Of a DNA stretch of 5,655 bases, positions 1-5,655 are shown one piece after another. A program made the position numbers and the translations under genes. The notes under the pieces were generated by a model. It saw only the letters and a program-made list of their open reading frames with translations, did no database searches and was not told the origin of the DNA. This stretch comes from an uncultured Granulosicoccus sp. (GTDB lineage: Bacteria > Pseudomonadota > Gammaproteobacteria > Granulosicoccales > Granulosicoccaceae): contig CALDSR010000058.1 of NCBI GenBank assembly GCA_937924505.1, positions 1 through 5,655 on the forward strand, read 5' to 3'. Each line of letters begins with the position of its first letter. Positions within the stretch are counted from its first letter, which is position 1.

Positions 1-989
1 TTTGGCACATTAGTCGTACGCAATACCTGATGAACACTCAAATCATCTCGTACCAGGCTATCCATCAAACCAACATGAGGATCTTCAACACCTAACAAGG
101 TACTGGTGGACGCCTTGGTGGAATCCGTATCAACGAGCAAAACGTTCTTTTCACGTTCCATGGCGAGACTCATGGCGAGGTTGACCGCGGTAAATGATTT
201 GCCTTCACCTGACGAACTGCTGGTAACAAGAATAACCGCGGTGTTGACACCGAGAGGAGCGTTTGCAAGGTTACGAACCAACGGCCGCTTGATGGCGCGA
301 AACTGCTGCGCGATGATAGACGAGGGCTCGTCGGGTGAGATCATGCCCTTGTCTTTCAAGGAATTCAGTGGAATCTCAAGCTTTGGCCCCAGATCGAATT
401 GCTTGGTCGTGGGAACACTTTTAGGAGTGGCGACGGTCGGGACTTGCTCTGTCGGACCGGTGTCGGTCCGAGTGCGGTCAGTCGGGCGACGCATCGTCTT
501 GTTCGTCGTCAGACGCGACGACACGGTTTTAGGCGTTCGCGGTGACATCGGCTTGACCGTCGGGAAGACCTGCCGCTGCATGGCAGCCTGAGGCTTTGCA
601 GACGCAATTTCTTGCTGCACACTCGCAGCAGACGTCTGTTCTGTCGTTGCTTGAACGGCCTGCGATTGCGTTGGCGCTTGAGGTGTATTTACTTGCGGTG
701 AATTTTCGGCGGACTGCTCACGAAGCTGTTCAACGGATGCCTGGGCACGTCGTTTCTCAGCCGCAGCCACTGCCATCGCCGCAACGAAATCAGCGGGTGA
801 ATTATCGTTTGGCTGGTCTTCCAGTGCATTGGCCGCCGTGGAGATGGTTTCTGGTCTCGCGTTGTTGAAGCGAAAGCCATCATCAGCCACTGGGGGTTTT
901 TCGTCACTCGACGATGATGAGCCGAGATAAGACAACCCCGACACATTGTCTGCTTCAAGTTCTTTTATTGCTTGTTCAATGGTTTTCAT
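1..989 (-). CDS. XrtA-associated BY-type tyrosine autokinase (C-terminus beyond window)
   Basis: Cytoplasmic ATP-dependent tyrosine autokinase of the bacterial BY-kinase (Wzc/CpsD) family. It controls EPS polymerisation by cycling its own phosphorylation together with a membrane adaptor. The 329 visible residues begin with a short helix-like N-terminus (MKTIEQAIKELEAD), as XrtA-type kinases often do. A low-complexity linker rich in Q, A, S, T and P follows, roughly residues 60-200. The conserved core then starts with GMISPDEPSS near residue 216 and QQFRAIKRP. Walker A is SSSSGEGKS (257-265) and Walker A' is LLVDTD (284-289). The Walker B region and any C-terminal tyrosine cluster are off the left edge. 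The ATG overlaps the stop of the chain-length gene (ATGA) and has a GGAGG ribosome site 6 bases upstream, which fixes the start and suggests translational coupling. From memory the linker is longer than in most relatives. A ParA-like ATPase is less likely, given the core motifs and the neighbour. Confidence 0.9.
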   Translation of the reverse strand, partial: MKTIEQAIKELEADNVSGLSYLGSSSSSDEKPPVADDGFRFNNARPETISTAANALEDQPNDNSPADFVAAMAVAAAEKRRAQASVEQLREQSAENSPQVNTPQAPTQSQAVQATTEQTSAASVQQEIASAKPQAAMQRQVFPTVKPMSPRTPKTVSSRLTTNKTMRRPTDRTRTDTGPTEQVPTVATPKSVPTTKQFDLGPKLEIPLNSLKDKGMISPDEPSSIIAQQFRAIKRPLVRNLANAPLGVNTAVILVTSSSSGEGKSFTAVNLAMSLAMEREKNVLLVDTDSTKASTSTLLGVEDPHVGLMDSLVRDDLSVHQVLRTTNVP

Positions 990-2629
990 GATGCACCTCC
1001 AAGTACCAGAGTCATCGTAGAATCCAGCGCGGATGTTTTAATGACCTCATCTGACGGAACCTGATAGACAGCTTCCTTGGTTGCCGTGTCCTTAGATGGC
1101 AATAAATGTTCAAGTTCAACGCCACGCAATTGCAGCAAGACCAGTAGTGCAGTCAGCCCCAAGAGACCGACGGTACCAGCGCCAAATACTGCTCGACCCG
1201 CCACTTTCTTGGTGGCCTCTTCGGGAGAATCCACGTAAGAAACCGTGCCGAGAATGGGTAGATTCAATGAACTGGACAGTGATCTTTGGGTAAAGAAAAC
1301 CGGCTTGATCACGGCAAACAACAAGACCATGCCAATCGCGGCAGCAATCGAAAACAAACTGACAAGAATCGTCATGATCATCTTGTTCGGAACAGTAGGA
1401 CGTGATCCGACAAACGGCGGATCAGTCAAGCGGATTTTGAAATCCCCCGTGTTCTCGTCAACCGCTTCGGTCAGCCTCGCGGCTTCACGTCGCGCCAACA
1501 GTTCATCATGGTTTTCCTTGATCGTCGAGTATTCACGATCAAGCTGTGCCAGTTCTGCTTCTACCTGCGGAATACTGTCAACCGTTTCGCGCAGCTCTTC
1601 CACTTGTTGATCATAATTACGCACACGTGCGCTCATTTCAGCCGCTGTCGCTTCGGACTCAGCCAGTAGCGTACGGAGCTTTTGATACACAACGCTCGAT
1701 TGCAGATTCGTGATCTGACGCCCGCTGGCAATTGCTTCACGCTTTTGCGATTCAAGTTCGGAGATCGAATCACGCAGTAATGCTACCTGTGGGTGACGAT
1801 CAGTGAAGCGAAGCAACAATTGATCGAGCTTGTCCTGAGCGGCCTGAATACGTAAATCAATCGGTGAGGATCCACCTGAACCGCCTTCGATGCTGGCCGT
1901 CTCGGTACGCAACTGGGCCCGAAGAGAATTACGGCGATTGACCGCTTCCTCGAATTGTAATTTCGCCTGGCTTCGTTCCTTGAGTGTGGACTCGAGGCGC
2001 TGATAGAAACCACCTGATTCACCAGGCATGGAGCCCGCGTTCTTTCGCTTGAAACTTGACAGGCGATTTTCTGATTCTGCCAGTCGTACTTCGTATTCGG
2101 CGATGCGGCGATCGAAAAACGCAATCGATGAACTATTGTCTTCGCGTTCTTCGCCAAGCGTGCTATCGATGAAGATCTGCACGAGGTTTTCCACCACTTC
2201 TTTGGCCGTCGCCCGGTCCTTGTGGCTATAGGAAATGCCATAGAGCGAGCTTGCACCACTGGTGTCATAAAGCGCGATCCGTTTCTCAAGTCGATTGATC
2301 ATCATCTCTCGCTGACCGGGCTTTTCAATTTCATCCTTAAGCGCGGTGGAATCGATCAATTTTTCCAGATTCGGTCGATTCATGATGGCTCGACTCATCA
2401 GGGATATCTGATTCTTTACATCCGGTTGGACGGCGAGATCTTTCAACAGTGGCGCCAACACCCGATTGGTGTCGATATACATCTTTGCGCTCGCGTCGTA
2501 GCGATGCTCGAGGCTCGCCACCAGCAACCAGCCCAACAGGCACATGCCCCAGGCCGTTGCAAGAGCCGTCCAGCGAAAACGCCAGAAGCTCCACATCAAA
2601 TGTACTGCTTTATCAATAAGAATTTGCAT
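986..2629 (-). CDS. XrtA-type polysaccharide chain-length determinant (Wzz family)
   Basis: Inner-membrane polysaccharide co-polymerase that sets polymer length and acts as membrane partner of the separate tyrosine kinase downstream. The protein has 547 residues. TM1 is at about 20-40, followed by a Wzz-like periplasmic segment. Long charged coiled-coil stretches lie at about 166-245 and 255-390, separated by a Gly/Ser-rich break (249-255). The proline-rich motif DPPFVGSRPTVPNK (403-416) sits just before TM2 (about 417-441), as is typical of Wzz/Wzc proteins. A third hydrophobic helix (about 480-501) and a polar tail of about 45 residues follow. The third helix fits the XrtA-associated subfamily rather than classical two-helix Wzz, and there is no kinase domain. 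It starts 55 bases after the export lipoprotein gene. The ATG is preceded only by a weak GGA-type ribosome site, but MQILIDKAVHLMWSFWRFRW is a plausible amphipathic N-terminus, so the start is likely. Confidence 0.92.
   Translation of the reverse strand: MQILIDKAVHLMWSFWRFRWTALATAWGMCLLGWLLVASLEHRYDASAKMYIDTNRVLAPLLKDLAVQPDVKNQISLMSRAIMNRPNLEKLIDSTALKDEIEKPGQREMMINRLEKRIALYDTSGASSLYGISYSHKDRATAKEVVENLVQIFIDSTLGEEREDNSSSIAFFDRRIAEYEVRLAESENRLSSFKRKNAGSMPGESGGFYQRLESTLKERSQAKLQFEEAVNRRNSLRAQLRTETASIEGGSGGSSPIDLRIQAAQDKLDQLLLRFTDRHPQVALLRDSISELESQKREAIASGRQITNLQSSVVYQKLRTLLAESEATAAEMSARVRNYDQQVEELRETVDSIPQVEAELAQLDREYSTIKENHDELLARREAARLTEAVDENTGDFKIRLTDPPFVGSRPTVPNKMIMTILVSLFSIAAAIGMVLLFAVIKPVFFTQRSLSSSLNLPILGTVSYVDSPEEATKKVAGRAVFGAGTVGLLGLTALLVLLQLRGVELEHLLPSKDTATKEAVYQVPSDEVIKTSALDSTMTLVLGGAS
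996..1000 (-). promoter_or_regulatory. Ribosome binding site for the kinase gene, inside the chain-length gene
   Basis: The minus strand reads GGAGG six bases before the ATG at 989. It lies within the last codons of the chain-length gene, whose TGA (988-986) overlaps that ATG. A consensus site plus an ATGA overlap implies that ribosomes finishing the membrane subunit can start on the kinase, keeping the two Wzc-like halves in proportion. Confidence 0.8.
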
Positions 2630-2649
2630 GATTTAGTCCGTTGTGTGCT

Positions 2650-2679
2650 TTTTATAAGCCTTCTTTTTGTAAGCCTTCT
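2650..2679 (-). repeat. 15-bp tandem direct repeat between export and chain-length genes
   Basis: Two adjacent 15-base copies fill over half of the 55-base gap. Read on the minus strand, the copies are AGAAGGCTTACAAAA and AGAAGGCTTATAAAA, differing at one base. Each carries an AGAAGG purine stretch resembling a Shine-Dalgarno core. The nearer copy is about 30 bases from the chain-length ATG, too far to be its normal ribosome site. It looks like a recent small duplication, and function is unknown. Confidence 0.85.
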
Positions 2680-2684
2680 ATGAC

Positions 2685-3305
2685 CTAGAACCAGGATTCG
2701 GGGATGATCAAAATATCACCAGGAACAAGCTTCACGTTTGCGCTTATATCGCCCTTTTTCAAAAGATCATGCAAACGAACCTTGTAACTGATGTCCTTGC
2801 CATTCGCCTTGCGAACGAGTTTCGACTTGTTGCCACTGGCAAACTTGTCGAGGCCGCCTACTTCAACCATCAGGTCGAGCAGGGTCATGCCATTTTTGAA
2901 CTGCACGATCTTCGGTTTGGCGCCACCACCAACGACCTTGATGTGTTGCTCCGGGCTACCGACAAAACTGCTCACAGAAACGGTAACGGTCGGCTGCTTG
3001 ACGAATTCCTTGTAAACACCCTCGATTTCGCGAGCGAGTTCTGTTGGTGTTTTTCCACTAGCGTCGATGTCCTCAGCGAGGCGCGTCGTGATCTTGCCAT
3101 CCGGTCGCACTGGCAAAGTCACGCTCAGATCCGGATAACCCCAGACAAAAATAGACAGGTTGTCACCAGGGCCAATCACATATTCATAATTGTCAGCTGC
3201 CTGCTCTGATTCTTCAGTGATAGGCACTGCGTTACTGACACAGCCTGCGATGGCTGTAAACGCAAAACACATCAGCAGTGTTTTAATAGTCATTGAGAAT
3301 TGCAC
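2685..3305 (-). CDS. XrtA/PEP-CTERM-type polysaccharide export lipoprotein (Wza/BexD family)
   Basis: Outer-membrane-directed lipoprotein of the polysaccharide export family. With the chain-length protein it is expected to form the periplasmic path for polymer secretion. From the GTG start it has 206 residues, with a hydrophobic signal sequence ending in the lipobox AIAGC (Cys22). Residue +2 after Cys is Val rather than Asp, which fits outer-membrane sorting. The Poly_export domain begins at YEYVIGPGDNLSIFVWG (about 40-56) and runs to about 115. A single SLBB-like domain (roughly 120-200) ends in LVPGDILIIPESWF. This is much shorter than E. coli Wza and lacks its extra repeats, as is usual for XrtA-linked versions. 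The start is a choice. GTG at 3305 has AAGGA ten bases upstream. ATG at 3293 still gives a full signal peptide but has no ribosome site. TTG at 3326 also has none. The gene follows the ATPase closely in the same operon. Confidence 0.9.
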   Translation of the reverse strand: MQFSMTIKTLLMCFAFTAIAGCVSNAVPITEESEQAADNYEYVIGPGDNLSIFVWGYPDLSVTLPVRPDGKITTRLAEDIDASGKTPTELAREIEGVYKEFVKQPTVTVSVSSFVGSPEQHIKVVGGGAKPKIVQFKNGMTLLDLMVEVGGLDKFASGNKSKLVRKANGKDISYKVRLHDLLKKGDISANVKLVPGDILIIPESWF

Positions 3306-3315
3306 GTGTAAAGAG

Positions 3316-3320
3316 TCCTT
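3316..3320 (-). promoter_or_regulatory. Ribosome binding site deciding the export lipoprotein start
   Basis: AAGGA on the minus strand, preceded by four more A residues. It lies 10 bases from the GTG at 3305 and 22 bases from the ATG at 3293, so it favours the GTG. It is the only convincing ribosome site in the gap after the ATPase gene. Confidence 0.55.
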
Positions 3321-3334
3321 TTTCAATTATTAAA

Positions 3335-3357
3335 GGATTGACTCAGTGAGTCAGTCC
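3335..3357. repeat. 23-bp inverted repeat over the ATPase stop codon
   Basis: The core TGACTCA-G-TGAGTCA (3339-3353) is a perfect palindrome around base 3346. After one mismatched pair, GGA (3335-3337) and TCC (3355-3357) extend the arms, so 10 of 11 arm positions match. The ATPase TGA stop (3345-3343) lies inside it. In the minus-strand transcript it would fold into a hairpin of about nine pairs with one mismatch, followed by TTTAATAATT. It could be a weak terminator or attenuator, an RNA-processing or stability element, or a protein site. The downstream U-rich stretch is interrupted, so strong intrinsic termination is unlikely. Confidence 0.6.
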
Positions 3358-4209
3358 GTCAGCTTCAAGCATGCTTGCGCGGTACTTGGCCGACAGTAGA
3401 CCTTCGCCGATGAGATCACCGAGAACATGGTCGACGTCGTTGGATGAAATCTTTTCCCACTTCTGCACCATGCCGCTGAGGAGAATTCGACTCCCAATCA
3501 GATTGATCCAACGTGGATAACCCAAACTTGCTTCATGTATTTGTTTGAATACCGACTCATCAATGGACGGCGAACCACTGTAGCCGCAATGAATCAAACG
3601 TGACAGAACGTACTCTTTTGTCTCTTCAATATTAAGAGGCTGAAGTACCGTCGACGCAATAACGCGTTGATGGAACTGAACAAGATCAGGATGGTTGAGC
3701 TTGTCGAGCAATTCGGGTTGACCAATGAGAAATACCTGTACCAACGCCGTGTCGTTCCAAACGAGATTGGTCAGACGACGGATTTCCTCAAGCGTCGTTA
3801 ACGACAATGCCTGCGCTTCATCAAAAACGATGATCGAACGCCCACCCACCTTACGCACACGAATCAGAAATTCCTGCACCGCACCAATCGCCTCAGCCGG
3901 CGTCTTGCCGCGGATGTCGATTCGAAAGCAACGAGCAATAGTTTCGAGGATGTCCTCAAGGTCAGGCCCGTAACAACCAACATGTGCCTGAGCAACTTTT
4001 GAACCACGCAGGGAGTTCACCATATGTCGGATCAACGTCGACTTGCCGGTGCCTGGCTCGCCAGTAACGACAACCGTTCCTTCACCGCGATGAATGGCAT
4101 AACGCACATAGGACACCGCCTTGTTGAAAGACGCGTGTTCAAAGCACCCTTTGGCACTGGGACTCAGCTTGAAGGGGTCTTCATGCAACCCGTAATATTT
4201 TTCGTACAT
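3343..4209 (-). CDS. XrtA-associated AAA ATPase (ExeA/GspA-like)
   Basis: Cytoplasmic P-loop ATPase of the ExeA/GspA-like AAA type that regularly accompanies XrtA EPS loci. Its role in EPS assembly is not established. From the ATG it has 288 residues. The family-typical N-terminus MYEKYYGLHEDPFKLSP is followed by Walker A GEPGTGKST (50-58), Walker B SIIVFDE with DEAQ (125-133), a sensor-like stretch VFLIGQPEL (159-167) and FHQRV downstream, as in ExeA proteins. There is no obvious membrane helix or peptidoglycan-binding extension, unlike full-length ExeA. An in-frame GTG at 4224 would add five residues. I prefer the ATG because homologues as I recall them begin with MYxxYYGL, although AGGA sits only two bases before it. 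It is the first gene after the promoter at 4278-4306. The stop codon lies in an inverted repeat. Confidence 0.9.
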   Translation of the reverse strand: MYEKYYGLHEDPFKLSPSAKGCFEHASFNKAVSYVRYAIHRGEGTVVVTGEPGTGKSTLIRHMVNSLRGSKVAQAHVGCYGPDLEDILETIARCFRIDIRGKTPAEAIGAVQEFLIRVRKVGGRSIIVFDEAQALSLTTLEEIRRLTNLVWNDTALVQVFLIGQPELLDKLNHPDLVQFHQRVIASTVLQPLNIEETKEYVLSRLIHCGYSGSPSIDESVFKQIHEASLGYPRWINLIGSRILLSGMVQKWEKISSNDVDHVLGDLIGEGLLSAKYRASMLEADGLTH

Positions 4210-4229
4210 ATTCCTGTGTCTCACCCCGC

Positions 4230-4245
4230 CCGCCTGTAGTGGCGG
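4230..4245 (-). promoter_or_regulatory. Small GC hairpin in the ATPase leader
   Basis: On the minus strand CCGCC, loop ACTACA, GGCGG can form a five-pair GC stem. It lies between the predicted transcription start (about 4271) and the ATPase start, just ahead of the alternative GTG at 4224 and 20 bases before the ATG at 4209. It could affect translation initiation. Such short stems also occur by chance. Confidence 0.35.
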
Positions 4246-4259
4246 ATCTTGTAATTGAT

Positions 4260-4277
4260 GATTTCAGTCCTGAAATC
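4260..4277. promoter_or_regulatory. Operator-like palindrome at the operon transcription start
   Basis: GATTTCAG, two spacer bases, CTGAAATC: a perfect inverted repeat with 8-base arms. On the minus strand it begins at the base directly after the -10 box TATAAC and spans the expected start site (about 4271). This is a classic position for a dimeric repressor to block initiation. No T-run follows on either strand, so a terminator is unlikely. The binding protein is not identifiable from this window. Confidence 0.55.
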
Positions 4278-4306
4278 GTTATATTCGTCTTCTCACATCA
4301 CAGCAA
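4278..4306 (-). promoter_or_regulatory. Sigma70-like promoter for the ATPase-export-chain-length-kinase operon
   Basis: On the minus strand, TTGCTG (-35, 4306-4301) and TATAAC (-10, 4283-4278) are separated by exactly 17 bases. The -10 matches consensus at five of six positions; the -35 keeps TTG and is weaker in its second half. Start of transcription is expected near 4271, giving a leader of about 60 bases before the ATPase ATG. The 195-base gap upstream of the operon is the natural place for it. Confidence 0.6.
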
Positions 4307-4395
4307 CTTTATCAGACTAAGCCCCCGGCGACGCTGATTTGGCGCTGGATATTTCACCTTTGTTGACCGCATTACGAAACCGGAAAATAAGCGCT

Positions 4396-4413
4396 AAAAA
4401 ATGACGTTTTTTT
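4396..4413. other. A6/T7 tract pair just downstream of the deacetylase stop
   Basis: AAAAAA, five bases TGACG, TTTTTTT. It lies 6 bases beyond the deacetylase stop and about 90 bases upstream of the operon -35 box. In RNA it can form a weak all-A:U stem with U tracts on either strand. In DNA it is an A-tract pair likely to bend. It may be a weak terminator or an upstream bend or nucleoid-protein site. It is suggestive only. Confidence 0.35.
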
Positions 4414-4419
4414 GGGAAT

Positions 4420-5325
<906 letters not shown>

Positions 5326-5452
5326 CTGGCTGTTACCGGCATCGTCGCTTCTGGCGTGAAGACGATGTATTTTATTGCAATTGATGGAAAAACAGCGGGA
5401 CGAATCTACAGAACGCGAATGATAAACACTTTATCCCCGGACGATCAGCGGG

Positions 5453-5482
5453 AATATAACCCACATCAACAATAGCTGTCAT
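5453..5482 (-). promoter_or_regulatory. Candidate sigma70-like promoter for the deacetylase
   Basis: On the minus strand, ATGACA (5482-5477) and TATATT (5458-5453) are 18 bases apart, each matching consensus at five of six positions. Transcription would start near 5446 and give a leader of about 120 bases before the TTG at 5325. It sits in the 228-base region between the deacetylase and the divergent asparagine synthase. The rest of that region shows no RNA gene or strong hairpin that I can support. Confidence 0.45.
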
Positions 5483-5553
5483 GAACGGTGCTACGATCTC
5501 GTCCGGTTTTCGGATTTAGAACCATCCGGTAATACAAGCGAAGGAAGCAGTTG

Positions 5554-5655
5554 ATGTGTGGCATTGCAGGATTCACGCGGTACCGTCGCGCGCTGGCTGA
5601 CGATGAAACCCGCTTGCGGCAGATGGGCGACAGCATCGCCCACCGCGGACCAGAC
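5554..5655 (+). CDS. asnB: Asparagine synthase (glutamine-hydrolysing), exosortase A-associated type; N-terminus only
   Basis: The first 34 residues of a class II glutamine amidotransferase. After removal of Met, Cys2 is the N-terminal nucleophile that releases ammonia from glutamine, within MCGIAGF. HRGPD (30-34) is the conserved glutamine-binding signature of asparagine synthase B-type enzymes. The rest, including the ATP-dependent synthetase domain, is off the right edge. AAGGAAG (5541-5547) provides a ribosome site six bases before the ATG. It is divergent from the deacetylase. In XrtA loci such a protein is a common neighbour and may amidate a sugar acid or other precursor rather than make free asparagine, but that is inference. 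With only the N-terminus visible, GlmS or PurF would be alternatives, though HRGPD at this spacing fits AsnB best. Confidence 0.85.
   Translation, partial: MCGIAGFTRYRRALADDETRLRQMGDSIAHRGPD

Noticed and set aside
106..591. Plus-strand open frame of 161 codons opposite the kinase gene
   Set aside because: It lies antisense to a kinase reading frame with clear Walker motifs. Its protein has no recognisable domain and there is no convincing ribosome site, so it is a shadow of the coding strand.
2222..2683. Plus-strand open frame of 153 codons opposite the chain-length gene
   Set aside because: It is antisense to the N-terminal half of a well-supported Wzz-type gene and runs through its start and leader. 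No family resemblance was seen.
4225..4419. Sigma54 (-24/-12) promoter, looked for because some XrtA/PEP-CTERM genes are under PrsR-type control
   Set aside because: No TGGCAC-N5-TTGC-like pair was found in this gap or in 5326-5553 on either strand.
5431..5460. Plus-strand promoter for the asparagine synthase (TTATCC-N18-TATAAC)
   Set aside because: The -10 is good but the -35 matches consensus poorly, and the box lies nearly 100 bases from the ATG. It is kept only as part of the divergent-promoter finding.

Overview
The window carries part of an exopolysaccharide (EPS) biosynthesis and export locus of the type found beside exosortase A (XrtA, EpsH) in PEP-CTERM-sorting Gram-negative bacteria. 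The evidence is the combination of genes, each close to the XrtA-associated version of its family. They are an ExeA-like AAA ATPase, a Wza-type lipoprotein of only about 206 residues, a Wzz-type chain-length determinant with three predicted membrane helices, a separate BY-type tyrosine autokinase, a DUF3473-type polysaccharide deacetylase, and the start of a glutamine-hydrolysing asparagine synthase. The outer-membrane lipoprotein and two-membrane architecture point to a proteobacterium. Base composition looks moderate, close to half GC by eye. A gammaproteobacterium is plausible, but the window does not settle the taxon, and XrtA itself is not in view.

Layout. Five genes read leftward on the minus strand. 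From right to left they are the deacetylase (4420-5325), the AAA ATPase (3343-4209), the export lipoprotein (2685-3305), the chain-length determinant (986-2629) and the tyrosine autokinase (1-989, C-terminus off the left edge). The asparagine synthase starts at 5554 on the plus strand and runs off the right edge, divergent from the deacetylase. ATPase, export protein, chain-length protein and kinase are closely spaced (gaps of 37 and 55 bases, then a 4-base overlap) and look like one operon. A good sigma70-like promoter lies upstream of the ATPase (4278-4306, minus strand), with a perfect 8-bp-arm palindrome directly after its -10 box. The deacetylase has its own candidate promoter in the divergent region.

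How the genes fit together. The chain-length protein and the kinase are the two halves of a split Wzc-like co-polymerase. The membrane half spans the inner membrane and periplasm, and the cytoplasmic half is an ATP-dependent autokinase coupled to it by an ATGA overlap. The lipoprotein supplies the periplasmic and outer-membrane side of the export path. The deacetylase probably modifies the polymer. The AAA ATPase belongs to the locus but its exact role is not known. The asparagine synthase homologue is a usual neighbour that may transfer an amide group to a sugar or another precursor.

I see no mobile element, CRISPR array, tRNA, rRNA or unknown protein family. The gene content is a known type of system. 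The less ordinary signals are small: an operator-like palindrome at the transcription start, an inverted repeat over a stop codon, a 15-bp tandem duplication between two genes, an unusually long low-complexity linker in the kinase, and several non-ATG starts.
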